DNA of 64,000 nt from contig NC_091970.1 in assembly GCF_036711975.1 (NCBI RefSeq), positions 1,061,501 to 1,125,500 on the forward strand, written 5' to 3'. Every line of letters starts with the position of its first letter. The first letter of the stretch is position 1. The translations under genes were made by a program, and so were the position numbers. Origin of the DNA: Onthophagus taurus (Eukaryota; Arthropoda; Insecta; Coleoptera; Scarabaeidae). The notes under the pieces were generated by a model. It ran no database searches. It was given only the letters and a program-made list of their open reading frames with translations, and was not told the origin of the DNA. Below, one piece after another: positions 1 through 12,100 of this stretch.

Positions 1-1049
1 ACAGGAACGGATATTTTTTTTCACACTCGTTAAACGTAGATTAATTTTTTTGGAGACCAAAAAAAAATGCGTGCGTTTCTTCGTACATCAGAAACCACCA
101 TGTTTGTTGATAAATTCCGTTTTTCGAATGTTAAATTTTCAAATAACGTCGCCTGATTGGTTGAATTCATTGGTTTGAAATTTGTACTTTAGTTTTTTCA
201 AAGTTACCAACTTTGACATTTGAAATATCTCTAATTCAATTTGTCAAATTATTATTTAAAAATTTTAAAATTATTTATAATTATGCATGATATTTCATAA
301 TTTTGATGCTCTTTTAAATCAATTTTCAAATATCTATTCATTTTCTTCTGATTTAACGATAAATTTTCCAATATGTTCAAATTAATTTTGTAAATTTTCG
401 TCTAAATTTCATTATTCCATACAAATATTGATTATTTTCTTTGTTAACTAAGTTAAGGTTATCGTTTTCGATAGGTTTGAACCGGGTAGATAAAGATTTA
501 AATAAATAATTTAAAAAAATTTAAATTGAGGTTATGTTATATCGAGAATTTTTTAAATTACTTCGTATCGACTTTACAAGTGATATTTTAGGATCAGAAC
601 ATTAAAGAACAATAAAATGTATCGAAATTCACTAGTGAATAGCATCTAACAGTAACAATAGTAGATTTATTTTATAATTGTTCATAAATTCTTCTACGAT
701 CAATACGAAAAGTAATCAAATTAAGGTAATCGGTTATTAGTACAATAACTACTCAATACTACTCACATTATTAATTAAAAACTCATATAAATATTAAACA
801 AGTTTAGAATTGGCACGAATATAATAATAAATATTCTATTATTATAGTGAAGTGGGGAAAAAAATTAAATTATGCATAATTTTACATCTCAATGTATTTT
901 CAAATTCTCCAAAAAACATTCTTAACTTTTATGTAACATTTAAATTGGGTACATATTATTTAAATTAAAATTATTACAAGATTAATTAATCAATAAAACT
1001 TTTTGACATAAAAAAAAACTGAATACATCTCATTATTTTACATTTAATT
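1..1049. other. Gene-free AT-rich flank downstream of the zinc-finger gene
   Basis: No reading frame with recognisable coding character and no repeat array is visible. The right end will include the 3' untranslated region of the minus-strand zinc-finger gene that stops at 1050. A single copy of the short motif TGAGGTTATGTT, which recurs through the window, lies near 528. Confidence 0.5.
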
Positions 1050-4000
1050 TTACGTAGCGACTTCCTCCACCATTTCAACATTCTCCATAGTCTCATCTAA
1101 AACGACCAAAACGTCATTAGTAGCTTCTTCATCTTTCAAAATCATGTTACTAGCGTTTAAACCTTCAGAAACCATCTCGTATTCACTCTCAGTTTCCATT
1201 AAACCTTTGTCCATCTCAAAAACTTCGACAGTTTCCCCCGCATGATGTTCCTTAATATGATCCCTTAACGCAAAAGATCTCGCGTACGAAGCCCCGCATA
1301 AACAACAACTATATTTTAAGTTATTTTCTCGTTTATGCGTTTCCATATGGGCCCTAACCGCGTATAATGAAGCGAATGGCCGATTACATTCGGTACAAGT
1401 GAATGGTTTAATGTGACTATTTTTATGCCCGGCTAATTGTACTCCCGTTTTAAAGGCTTTTGGGCAATACGGACATTTATAATTCCTCGCGGTTGAATGA
1501 GTTAATAAGTGGTGATTATAAACGCTGTGGGCTTTAAAGCGTTTTCCGCAATGATTGCATTGATATGGTCGCGCCCCTGAGTGAGTTCTCATATGCAAAG
1601 TTAAACAATAACTAACGCGGAAAGCTTTTCCACAAATTTCACAAACGTGTGGTTTTTCCCCGGTGTGGATTCGTTCGTGTTTAACTTTTTCGTGAGGTCT
1701 CATAAACCGGCGGCCGCAATATTGACATTCGTACGGTCTACTTTGACACAAATGTTTAACGTGATTTTGTAAATTTTCGTAATTTAAAAACGCTTTTTTA
1801 CAATAAGAACATGTAAATTTTTTTCCATTCGAGTGCACCCTCATGTGCATCTCGAGGTTAGTTTTAGTATAAAACTTGCGATTACAAATTTCGCAATCGT
1901 AATTTTGTTCCTCAGTGTGACTTTTCATGTGGACCTCTTCGTATTCTTTGTCGTAGGTTTTATTGCAAATGTGACAGACGAACATGACTCGAACGCCGAT
2001 TTTATCGCCGGTGTCTTCGCCTAAAATTCCGTAATGCGCGGGGGGTTCGATTTCTTTCGCTTTAACGGGTTCGTGCATTCTACTGTGTAAGCGGAGAGAT
2101 TTGAACGAAGGGAATTCCGTGGAGCAAAACTCGCAAACGAAAGTGTCGGTTTGATCTGATTTTTCGTTGTTGTGACTTTTCATGTGAACGCTTAACGAGC
2201 GAACGGTTTGAAATGTAGCGTTACATTTATTGCATTTATGTTCGTTTGAGTTATTTTTTGGATTACATTTGTGTCTGTAATATTGTTCTAATTTGCAAAA
2301 ATTTAAGCTGCAATTCGAGCATTGATGGATATCTAACGTGTTTTTTTCGATTTCTGGGGCATCGTCGTTGAGTTTGCTGACTTTGTTGTTCTCAACGACG
2401 TATTTATGGGTTAAGGGAGGGTCTTTGATTTTTTTATTTTGGTCGTCGTTCCAAAATTTCTCAATTTGAACCACTTTTCGGGTATAAACGCGACCGTCTT
2501 TATCTAAAATCTCTTCTTGTTGTAATGTATTTAATAAGTCGGCGTTTGAGTCTTCGTCGAGGATTTCTTCGGAATCTTCGTGGTCTTTATTCATGACGAC
2601 GAATGATTTTTCAACATCTTCTTGTTGCTCATCGGTCTAGAAATAAAATCATCATGTGATAATAACCACCTTAAAAATAACGAGAAAGTGGAGAACAATC
2701 ACTTTGAAGTTTCGATGTGACGTCACGTTTTGTGACGATATATACAAAAATACTACTTTTAATATTGCATTGTAACAAATAGTATATAAAACAGCATAAA
2801 TATTATAAAGTTTAAACGTCACAGTGACACAAATTCAATGTCACCAACTGTAACCAACTTCACAACAATTTGTCAAAATGAAATGTCAAATTTATGAAAC
2901 ATCATGTTTTTTTACGATGTTGAGAAAAACGGGATTTTCGTTTTCATCTCTCTAAAAATATGAGACTTCTCAGAATAGACAAATTAAAACTCATTTTGTA
3001 ACTCATCTTATCCATTTTACAAACAAGTTTCTTAATATTTATTTTTGTTTCGTTAAAAAAGATCACATCAAAGTCGAAATCAGATTATTAGTTACTAATT
3101 TACAAAATTAAAGTTTAAAAAGTTGTAAAATGACTTAAAAATCAACGATTTTTTTTTAATTAACCCAAAAAACACGTTAAAAATAAAAAGAAACCACGGA
3201 AAAGTGACTAACATTAGATTAATTTCAGTTATAAAACTTCTATTATATGATAACTAACTTCAGGTTTAAAATGTCAACCTCAATTTTGACATATTTGTAA
3301 TCTTCATTAAAAATCCTTTAAAATGAGTACAAAAACGACATATTTATCTTCAATATTAACGAAGTTATGGTCAAGTTCCGGTTAAGAATGTCAACGTCAA
3401 TTTTGACATATTTGTAATCGCCGTGAAAAATCCTTTAAAATGAGTCCAAACATGATACGTTTAATTCCAATATTAATCGAGATATAAGCAACTTCCGGTT
3501 TGAAATGTCAACGTCATTTTGACATATTCTTAATTTTTATAAAATGTGTTTAAATTTGTTACAAAAACAAAAATATAATAAAAAAAAATAAAAAATTAAG
3601 GTTGGTATTAATATTTAAAAATTAAATTGCTAACTTCGGGTTTAATGTTTTTTATTCTAACTTTTTTGTTTTTTGAGATAAATGCATCATATTTGATCTC
3701 ATTTTAAAGGTTTTTTTAATAAAAATACGTGAAAGAACGCAATGAAGTAGTCCATTTGTCTATTATATGATAACTAACTTCAGGTTTAAAATGTCAACCT
3801 CAATTTTGACATATTTGTAATCTTCATTAAAAATCCTTTAAAATGAGTACAAACACGACATATTTATCTTCAATATTAATGAAGTTATGGTCAAGTTCCG
3901 GTTAAGAATGTCAACGTCAATTTTGACATATTTGTAATCGCCGTGAAAGATCCTTTAAAATGAGCCCAAACATGATACGTTTAATTCCAATATTAATCGA

Positions 4001-5943
4001 GATATAAGCAACTTCCGGTTTGAAATGTCAACGTCATTTTGACATATTCTTAATTTTTATAAAATGTGTTAAAATTTGTCACAAAAACAAAAATATAATA
4101 AAAAAAATAAATAATTAAGGTTGGTATTAATATTTAAAAATTAAATTGCTAACTTCAGGTTTCAAATGTTAACCTCAATTTTAACATATTTGTAATCTTC
4201 ATTAAAAATCCTTTAAAATGAGTACAAACACGACATATTTATCTTCAATATTAATGAAGTTATGGTCAAGTTCCGGTTAAGAATGTCAACGTCAATTTTG
4301 ACATATTTGTAATCGTCGTGAAAGATCCTTTAAAATGAGCCCAAACATGATACGTTTAATGCCAATATTAATCGAGATATAAGCAACTTCCGGTTTGAAA
4401 TGTCAATGTCATTTTGATATATTCTTAATTTTTATAAAATGTGTTAAAATTTGCCACAAAAACAAAAATATAATAAAAAATTAAGGTTGGTATTAAAATT
4501 TAAAAATCTTCATTGTTGCTAACTTCGGATTTAACGTTTTTTATTCTAACTTTTTTATTTTTTAAAATAAATGCATCATGTTTGGTCTCATTTTAAAGGT
4601 TTTTTAATGAAGATGACAAATATGTCAAAATTGACGTTGACGTTTCAAACCGGAAGTGATTGTATTTCCATGTTTTTCATATTAAAGTTAAGTATGTCGA
4701 GTTTGGACTCATTTTAAAGGATTTTTTATGAAGATTACGAATATAATAATAAAATTAAAGTTGACATTGACAACTGAAAGTTTTTTTCACGACTAAAGCC
4801 GTTTTTTTCTATAATACCTGTTAAATTATTGGAAAGTTGGCAAAATTAACAGGGAATTTTGTTCTATTTTATTAGTTTGTGCACGTTTTTACAATAAATA
4901 CTGAATTAATGAATTGTCGCCATCGTTTCTAGGAACTTTCGTCGCGTTGCAATGTGATATTGGTTGCATACTTTCGAAGATGACGTCAGATCGGATAATT
5001 AATTAATTTTTGTACTCCGAAGGTTAAAAGTATTGAGTTTATTAAAAATGTATACTTAATGTATGGGATTTCACAAAAGTAACATTTATTCACCTCACCA
5101 ATTAAAGGTTAAAGCATCAGGTATAGATTTTAGGTTATCTTTAGTTTATGGTAGATGGTAAACAACGACATTTTAGGCGTTATTTGTTGAAAACCTAAGA
5201 AATAACCATATTTCACCCGAAAACATGCGTTTTAACCAAATGTACTGCAAAAATAAATGGTGACGTCACAAAAAGTGAGGTTATGTCGAAAATTCAAAGT
5301 GATTTTTACACTTTTCGGTACTTTTTTTTTATTTATAACGGCTTATTTCAGTAATTTCTCGTCGATTAAAAAAAAATTAGACCTTTATTCTGTTATACTG
5401 CGATAAAAAGCAATCTAACCTCACTTAAAAAAAAAAATTATATTATACCTCAACAAAAACTTCTTGTCCCTCATGATATTTCTCTAAATGCTCCCCAACT
5501 GAAGTAAAACTAATTGCACAAGTTGAGCAATAAAAACATTCCTCCTCCTCGTCGTCATTTCTTTCATTTTGCTCCACACATTCTTCTTCAACTTCCATTC
5601 CGCTAATTTCAACTTCTTGTTTTTCAACATCCTTGTCATTTCTTAAAAGGGCCTTAGCTAAGATGCTATTATTAATTTGCCCATCTAAATCTTTGTCTAC
5701 TTCCGTTTTTATTTGTTTATTCATAACCTCACAGGATTCTTGGTTGTTTTCTTCCACTTCATTATCTTTCCCACACCTCCTTCCAATGTGTTCGGCTAAC
5801 TCTAAGATTGAATCGAAACGTTGGGAGCACTCAATGCAGTGCAAATTATCGTTTATGCTCAGTAGATGATATTTGAGACTGTTGTGCGATTCGAAGGTTT
5901 CATTACAACATAACGGACAACGAATCGTTAATTTGTCGACCAT
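1050..5943 (-). CDS. C2H2 zinc-finger protein, two coding exons
   Basis: Probable nuclear DNA-binding protein of about 693 residues. Exon 1 is 5943-5449 and exon 2 is 2636-1050. The donor (GAG|GTATAA) and acceptor (TTTCTAG|ACC) are canonical and both phase 0, so two open frames that look separate join into one protein. Exon 1 carries two N-terminal Cys-rich fingers (CPLC.. and CIEC..), a long acidic linker rich in Glu and Asn, and a third finger (CSTC..YH). Exon 2 has about twelve C2H2 or C2HC fingers in its middle, several with the TGEKP-type linker (HTGEKPHVC), then an acidic C-terminal tail. This layout is common in insect multi-finger proteins, and I cannot name an orthologue. The 2.8-kb intron is filled by dispersed and tandem repeats. 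Start chosen at 5943 because it precedes the first finger directly. Confidence 0.88.
2808..3235 (+). repeat. Dispersed repeat block flanking the intronic array
   Basis: Two parts recur elsewhere. The stretch 2808-2920 (AAACGTCACAGTGACACAAA and onward) matches U2AF50 intron sequence near 41650-41760 and 42425-42540 in the same orientation. The stretch 2955-3140 reappears inverted at 31940-32075 and 32625-32670. It therefore looks like the flank of a mobile or duplicated composite unit whose body is the array that follows. No protein-coding part was seen. Confidence 0.55.
3240..4790 (+). repeat. Tandem/palindromic array of ~117-bp monomers in the zinc-finger intron
   Basis: Three direct monomers start with AACTTC(A/C)GGTT at about 3258, 3374 and 3490, each with TCAACGTCAATTTTGACATA and the core AAATCCTTTAAAATGAGT. 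The block repeats with a ~520-bp period (3240, 3760, partial at about 4150). From about 4560 the same monomer appears in inverted orientation (CTCATTTTAAAGG...), so the array folds back on itself. The same family occurs at 20390-22620, 29280-31855 and 35130-39650. Confidence 0.85.
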
Positions 5944-6433
5944 TTCGTGGTCTTATACGTGCCGTTAGACACGTCCTATCAAAAAAAAGGAGAATTAGTC
6001 TTTTAGATGAGGTCGAAAAGAAACTTTTTTTTGAATTTTCGTTGCTAATTTCTTAAGTGTTAATAATTAAATAACTTCATACCGAACGGGCCCGGTTTTT
6101 TGGAGAGAAACTTTGCGCTGAAGTTGGATGATCGAGCCGTGAACTTATGGCGTCAGCTTCACGTCTTACAATGCTGCCAATTGTAACGACGCGTAAACAA
6201 AAAAATTTTTTTTCTTTTGAAATAATCAATAAAAAACGCGAATTTAATTTGAATTTTTTTTATTAATCGTTAATTTTAAACAATTAAAGTATTTTTTAAT
6301 AAAAATTAATTAAAAAATGATTAGGAATTAATTTTATTTGATTAATGGTACCAACCTTATTTATTTATTTTTTTCTAAAAAAAAACTAACCTAAAAATTA
6401 AATTTTTTTTATTAACTAAATAAATTAATTTTA
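5944..6433 (-). promoter_or_regulatory. Upstream region of the zinc-finger gene with a probable 5'UTR intron
   Basis: On the minus strand a GC-richer stretch (about 6180-6083) ends in a plausible donor (TTCG|GTATGA). An acceptor (TTTGATAG|GACG) sits about 35 bases before the ATG, suggesting a non-coding first exon with a ~100-bp intron. The left part of the TXNDC15 3' region also falls here. No TATA box stands out. Confidence 0.4.
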
Positions 6434-7324
6434 TTAATCATTATGTTCGTGTTGTGCTTCGGATTCCCTCCAATTACTCTGAATCGTATCAACAATCCAT
6501 TTCCACCATTTCGATTTAGTAAAGTAATAAATCGCGCAAATAATAATAAAGCTCCACGATAACCCCAAAAAAATATCGGTTTCTTTCGTTGGAACGCTAG
6601 AAATAGGACCAGCAAAGTCAGCGGACGTAACAAAACTCTTTTCAGCCGGTAAAATACGCGTATGTTTCGTTATAAACTTAATAAAAGTATCTAAATTGTA
6701 ATCAGAATAATTAAATTTCGCCGCAGCGCGTCCGTTATGAAACAACAATAACGATGGGACTCCAACAATCCCATTTTGGGTGTTAAATAAGTGATACATC
6801 ATCGCGTTTATAGCCACCATTTTAATATCAGGAAAACTTCTTGGTAAAGCGTTAAAATGCGGAGCCGCCATACTCGAGAAAGGACAATATTTCGAATAAA
6901 ACAGAACCACGACGCAATTTGCGGCTTCTTCTCGACTTGTTATGTTTGAATTCGGTAATAACAGCTTTAAAAGCTCTGTATCATTAACTAATTGTACTTC
7001 AGAACTTCCAAAATTTGAGACACACGTTATGTATTTTTGAGTGCTATTTACAGTCGAATTGGCTTCTAATCCATCTTCTTTGACTATCGTTGTGTTTGTT
7101 GAGTCTGAATATGTAGGTAAATCGGATTCTTTCACCTCCGAAGTTGTTTCTTCGTTACTCGCGGGAACAATCGGGATGTTATCCAAAAAAATTGGATCGT
7201 TATCGTCTTCATGACATGTATTTACTAAAAATAATGAAAATTATAAATAATAAATGTTGAATTTAACGCTTTTACGTTTTAAAAGTGATAAGAAAACGAA
7301 TAAAATTGCTGGATTCAACTTCAT
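6434..7324 (-). CDS. TXNDC15: Thioredoxin domain-containing protein 15 (membrane thioredoxin-fold protein)
   Basis: Single-pass membrane protein with a lumenal thioredoxin fold. Vertebrate TXNDC15 is linked to cilium formation. Exon 1 is 7324-7276 and encodes a signal peptide (MKLNPAILFVFLSLL); exon 2 is 7224-6434. The 51-base intron has GT/AG ends and the phases agree, giving 279 residues. Visible features: Asn-rich linker with NxT/S sites, thioredoxin fold at about residues 95-205, active-site motif KYCPFS with one cysteine (about C130) instead of CxxC, and a cis-Pro loop GVPSLLLFHNG. A transmembrane segment lies at about residues 233-251 and a short basic-to-acidic cytosolic tail follows. 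The single-cysteine motif matches my memory of human TXNDC15 (CRFS). The 5' end lies 118 bases from the stop of GRHPR on the same strand. Confidence 0.93.
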
Positions 7325-7442
7325 GATTTTCTAACCTAAAATTTTTTAAATGTCATTTGACATATTTGACAGTTAATGTACAGGTCATATCAAAATTATT
7401 AATTCTAAAATAAGATTTTTATTTTATTTTTACAATTTAATT

Positions 7443-8555
7443 TTAGAGTTCTCCAGGCATCTTTTCTCCATCCAAAGCGGCTAAAATGTTCTTAACGGTC
7501 ATCATAGCCATATTTTTCCTAGTTTGAATAGATGCACTTCCAATGTGTGGTAAAACAACGCAATTTTTGAGCTTAAACAGTTTATGATTAATCGGTAAAG
7601 GTTCAGGGGTGGTTACATCTAATCCCGCTGCCCAAATCGCCCCCGATTCTAACGCATCAACCAAATCATCTTGATTAACCACACCCCCTCGACTCGTATT
7701 TACAAAAACCGCCGATTTTTTCATCATTTTAAAGACATTTTTATTAAATAAACCCTCCGTTTCGGGTGTTAAAGATATCGTAGCGATGATAAAGTCGCTT
7801 GTTTTTATTAAGGTATCAAAATCGACTCTTTTAGCGCCGATTTCTTCGGCTTCTTTGCTTTTTTCTGATCGATTTTGGTACAAAATTTGTTTTACATTGA
7901 ATGGTTTTAACATTTTTGCCACTGTTTGGCCTATTCTACCGAAACCGACGATTCCTACGGTGGAATTACTTAATCCAGGGCCACACATCCAAAATGGGGA
8001 CCAAGTTGACCATCCCCCATTTTTTGCTTCTTCATTGCTTTCTAATAACCTCCTACTTGTTGCTAATAATAAAGACATTGTTAATTCAGCTGTGGCGTCT
8101 GTTAAAACACCCGGGGTGTATCCAATTTTAATATTCCTATTCTTTAATTCTTTTAAATCTAAATGATCATAACCTACAGACATGGTTCCTAATATTTTTA
8201 ATTTATTAGCTTTTTGAATCACTTCTAAATCTATTTTATCAGTTAATAAACAAAATAACGCATCTTTATTTGGGATGTTTTTTAAAAGTTCTTCTCTAGG
8301 GACAGCACCTGGTCCTAACCACATTGAAACATCAAATCTATGAAAAACATCGTTAATAAGTTAGGTTATATTAAGTTTAAACGAAAATACTTTTAATAAA
8401 TTAAAAGCTTCCTCGTTAATTTCTCTTGTTAAATATAAAGTTGGTTTTGCCATTGTGGAGTAATAATTGGGGTTATAATATTGTTTTGATTTTTTGATAA
8501 TAGATGACGTTTTGAATAAATTAACTCTTGATTGTACTGTTTTGAATAAAATCAT
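7443..8555 (-). CDS. GRHPR: Glyoxylate reductase/hydroxypyruvate reductase
   Basis: NAD(P)H-dependent D-2-hydroxyacid dehydrogenase reducing glyoxylate and hydroxypyruvate. Exon 1 is 8555-8391 and exon 2 is 8337-7443. Exon 2 shows the family signature PFWMCGPGLSNSTVGIVGFG with the GxGxxG nucleotide loop, the substrate Arg in NTSRGGVVNQ, the Glu in TPEPLP and the catalytic His in LPHIGSA. Exon 1 offers two starts: MILFKTVQ... looks like a mitochondrial presequence rich in Lys, Arg and Ser, and the internal MAKPTLYLTR begins the enzyme proper. Oddity: the only visible donor (TTAAAA|GTATTT) leaves exon 1 in phase 0, while the acceptor (TTCATAG|A TTT GAT) needs two carried bases, so the join is off by one. 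This may be a base error, an allelic frameshift, or a splice form I cannot see. Confidence 0.9.
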
Positions 8556-9115
8556 TGGTAATTAATTAATTAATTAATTAAAAATGTTTATTTTTGAGTA
8601 AAAAATGGACTTTAGAACTTAAAAGTTAGGTTATGTTTTCATCTAAATATTATATATCTAAAACGCTTTCAAGATGATAATTTATTAAAAATACATCTTA
8701 ATCGTTATAAATTGTTTAAAAAAAATTAATAATAAGTAAATAAATAAAGTATAACAAAAAATAAGTCAATTCAAAAGAAATATGTAATGCCAACCTAAAT
8801 AGTATTTAGGTTGGCGTTACATATTTAATATATTTTTAATAAATTAAAAAGTAAATGAAATATTAATTGTTATGCATTATTTAATTTAAAATTTATTAAA
8901 AAAACATCTAAATCATTAATATTTTATAAAAACATCTTCATTTCTAAATAATAAGTTAAAAAAAATTTTTTTTTGACATTTCCATATGTTTATGACGTTG
9001 ACAGTTCGAAAACTTGTACAGTTGGAACTTGACGTTTTCTCATAATAATTTCGATTAAAAAATAAAGTATGTAAATGGTTCAGTAATAAGTGTGGTGTAA
9101 AAAGAGCCGGAAAAA
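8556..9115. promoter_or_regulatory. Divergent promoter region between GRHPR and GBF1
   Basis: Both genes point outward from this 560-base AT-rich spacer, so it probably serves as a bidirectional promoter. It begins with (TTAA)n-like sequence near 8563-8580. The near-perfect 49-base palindrome at 8778-8826 is described separately. No TATA box is evident for either gene. Confidence 0.5.
8778..8826. other. 49-base near-perfect hairpin
   Basis: Left arm 8778-8801 (AAATATGTAATGCCAACCTA...) and right arm 8803-8826 are reverse complements over 24 bases around a single central G. There is one T/C difference, which in RNA would be a G-U wobble. It lies between two divergent genes. It could be the remnant of a small palindromic transposon (MITE) or a cruciform-forming site. 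The near-absent loop argues against a microRNA precursor. Confidence 0.8.
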
Positions 9116-12100
9116 ATGGGGTTACCCGGAAATGGTATATTCGTGGTGCGTGGGGAAATGTCGAACTTGATGACGGCGATGCGAAGGAGCTCGCGTTGGA
9201 CTTCGCATTCGCACCAAGACGAAAATTTGGACCCTCTCATGAAATCGTTGCAAGATCTAAAAACGTTATTGAACAGCGTTGAGGATTTGCGCCAAATTGA
9301 GCCTATAATTTTTTTAAATCCTTTTTTAGATGTGATTAAATCAGAAGATACAACCGGTCCTGTTACAAACTTAGCCCTTTCGGCGGTAAATAAATTTTTA
9401 TCATACGGCTTATTAGATCCATCTCATTCCAACATTTTATCAACAATAAAAAGCATAGCTGATTCAATAACTCGAGCGAGATTCGTTGGAACAGATCAAT
9501 CATCAGATAGCATTGTTTTAATGAAAATCCTACAAGTTCTAAGAACACTAACTTTATCCCCAGAAGGGGCTTCATTAACCAACGAAAATATATGCGCCAT
9601 CATGTTGAGTTGTTTCAAAATATGTTTTGAAACACGATTAGGTGAATTATTAAGAAAAACCGCCGAATTATACTTAAAAGACATGGTTCAACTCGTTTTT
9701 ATGCGATTACCCCAATTCCCCGACGTGTATTCAGGGGGCACAAAGTTTCGAATGCGACCGGGGGCCGTCGAAGCTACTAGAACTAAACGAAAATCAAGAA
9801 ATTCGTTTCGTGGTAAAAATAAAGTTGAAAATAAACAAGATAAAAGTCAAGAAGATGATAAATTAATTCCCAAACCAAATTTAACCTCAATTTCTCCAAA
9901 TGAATCACAAAGTATTCAAAATATTGTAGATATGCAAGGTTCAATTTCTCAAGAAAATTCTAATCAAGAAAATATTAATCAAGAGAATACAAATTTATTT
10001 CAAGAAAATATGGAAAAAGAGAAAGATGAGGAATTAAAAAATGAAGAATCACTTCATGAATCAATAAATAATGATGATAATGAACAAGAAATTATTGAAA
10101 ATGTTGAAAGCATTGATCAAGAATATGTTAATCCTCGAGGAATAAGATTTACACCTCAATCCCAAGAAGAAGAAACTTTAATTCCTTATGGTTTAGCTTC
10201 AGTTCGAGAATTATTTCGCTTTTTAATCAGTCTTTGTAACCCGATGGATCGCCAAAACACGGAAGTTATGACCCAAGTTGGTTTGAGCCTCCTCACGGTT
10301 GCATTCGAGGTCGGCGCGGATAGCATCGGGAAATATTCAAGCCTCCTAACCCTAGTAAAAGACGATTTATGCCGAAATTTATTTTCTTTATTACACAGCG
10401 AGCGAATATCGGTATTCGCAGCCGATTTACAATTATCATTTTTGATGTTTGAGTCGTTACGAACCCACTTAAAGTTCCAACAAGAATTTTATTTAACAAA
10501 ATTAATTGAAATTGTTGTTTCGGAATCGGTTAAAGTCACTTATGAACATAAAGAGATCGCTTTAGATAATATATTGCAATTGTGGAGAATTCCAGGGTTA
10601 GTTACTGAATTGTATTTAAATTACGATTGCGACATGTATTGTACAAATTTATATGAGGATTTGACGAAATTGTTGGCGAAAAATGCGTTCCCAGTTACCG
10701 CTGGAATTTATAACACGCATTTATTATCATTGGATGCTTTATTAACGGTTATTGAAAGCATCGAGGGTAATTGTAACCTTAAAAGTGATGATGGGGAATG
10801 TTTTGATGATCAAAATAAAGTTACTAATAGCAATTCTAGGCAAAAATTATCCGAAAAAGTACCCACGAGACAAGAATTATTATCTATTAAAAATATTAAA
10901 AAGGTAAATAAAATTATGTGAGGTTATGTTTGATTTATATGACGTTTTGGGTTTCTTTTTTGTGAGGTTATGTTTGTTTTTTGTGAGGTTATTCTAATAA
11001 TATTAATAAATATTTTTAAAATATTTGTTTAGTGGTTACCAACTGGTACAGAATATTTTAATTTAAAACCGAAAAAAGGAATACAATTTCTTCAGGAGCA
11101 CGGCGTTTTAAAACCGGAACTCGACTCGGAGGAGATCGTAATTTTTCTGCGTGAAAATCCGAATTTGGACAAAAAAATGATCGGGGAATTCATCAGTAGT
11201 CGCAATAACCTGCAAGTGTTAGAGGCGTTTGTGAAAATGTTCGATTTCACCGACACCCGAATCGATGAGGCTCTCCGACAGTATTTAGAAACTTTTAGGT
11301 TACCCGGAGAAGCGCCCCTTATATCACTGATATTGGAACATTTTGCGGAACATTGGCATGTAAGTTAATCTTCCTTTATCTTTATATTTTATTTGGAAAA
11401 TAAATTAAAAAAAAAGTGAGGTTATGTTGTTTTTTTATTTTTTTATAACAAATAATTTTCCGTTTAGAAATGTAATGGGGAACCTTTTGCTGATGCGGAC
11501 GCCGCTTTTACGTTAGCCTACGCGATCATCATGTTAAACGTTGATCAACACAACCATAATGTGAAGAAACAGAGTGTTCCGATGAGACCCGAAGATTTTA
11601 AGAAAAACTTAAAAAAAGTTAATGGAAACAGCGATTTCGATCAGGATATGTTGGACGATATCTATAACGCTATAAAGTAAGTAAATCAACAATTTATTAA
11701 TAATAATTTATATTAAATTAATTTTTTGAGTTTGGTTTTTTACTTTTTGAGGTTAAAACTTATTTATAGTAAATTTTTATGTTTAATTCAATTAATTTTA
11801 ATAATTCATTGCTTCATCCATTAACATTCAATATTTATTATAATAAAGCTTCCGAGACAGGTTTTACCTAAAAGAGAAACATAACCTCAATTCATTTGAC
11901 AGTTAATTTTTATTTACTCATAATTCTCTTAAAACTCTTAATATCCTTTCTAAACCATCCAAAACGAGAAGATCAGTACCAGTTACATCTAATTTATTAA
12001 ATTCCGAAAGATTTTGAACAATTTTAACCTTGAAAATTGGGTTTAAAATTTGTTAAATTCAAGCTTCTTTTGTGGTTGGAGATTCTTGAAACCTTCAAAA

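Noticed and set aside
1833-2024. Plus-strand frame opposite the zinc fingers
   Set aside because: Antisense shadow of the finger repeats.
8778-8826. MicroRNA precursor reading of the hairpin
   Set aside because: A one-base loop and full symmetry do not fit a Drosha substrate; recorded as a palindrome instead.
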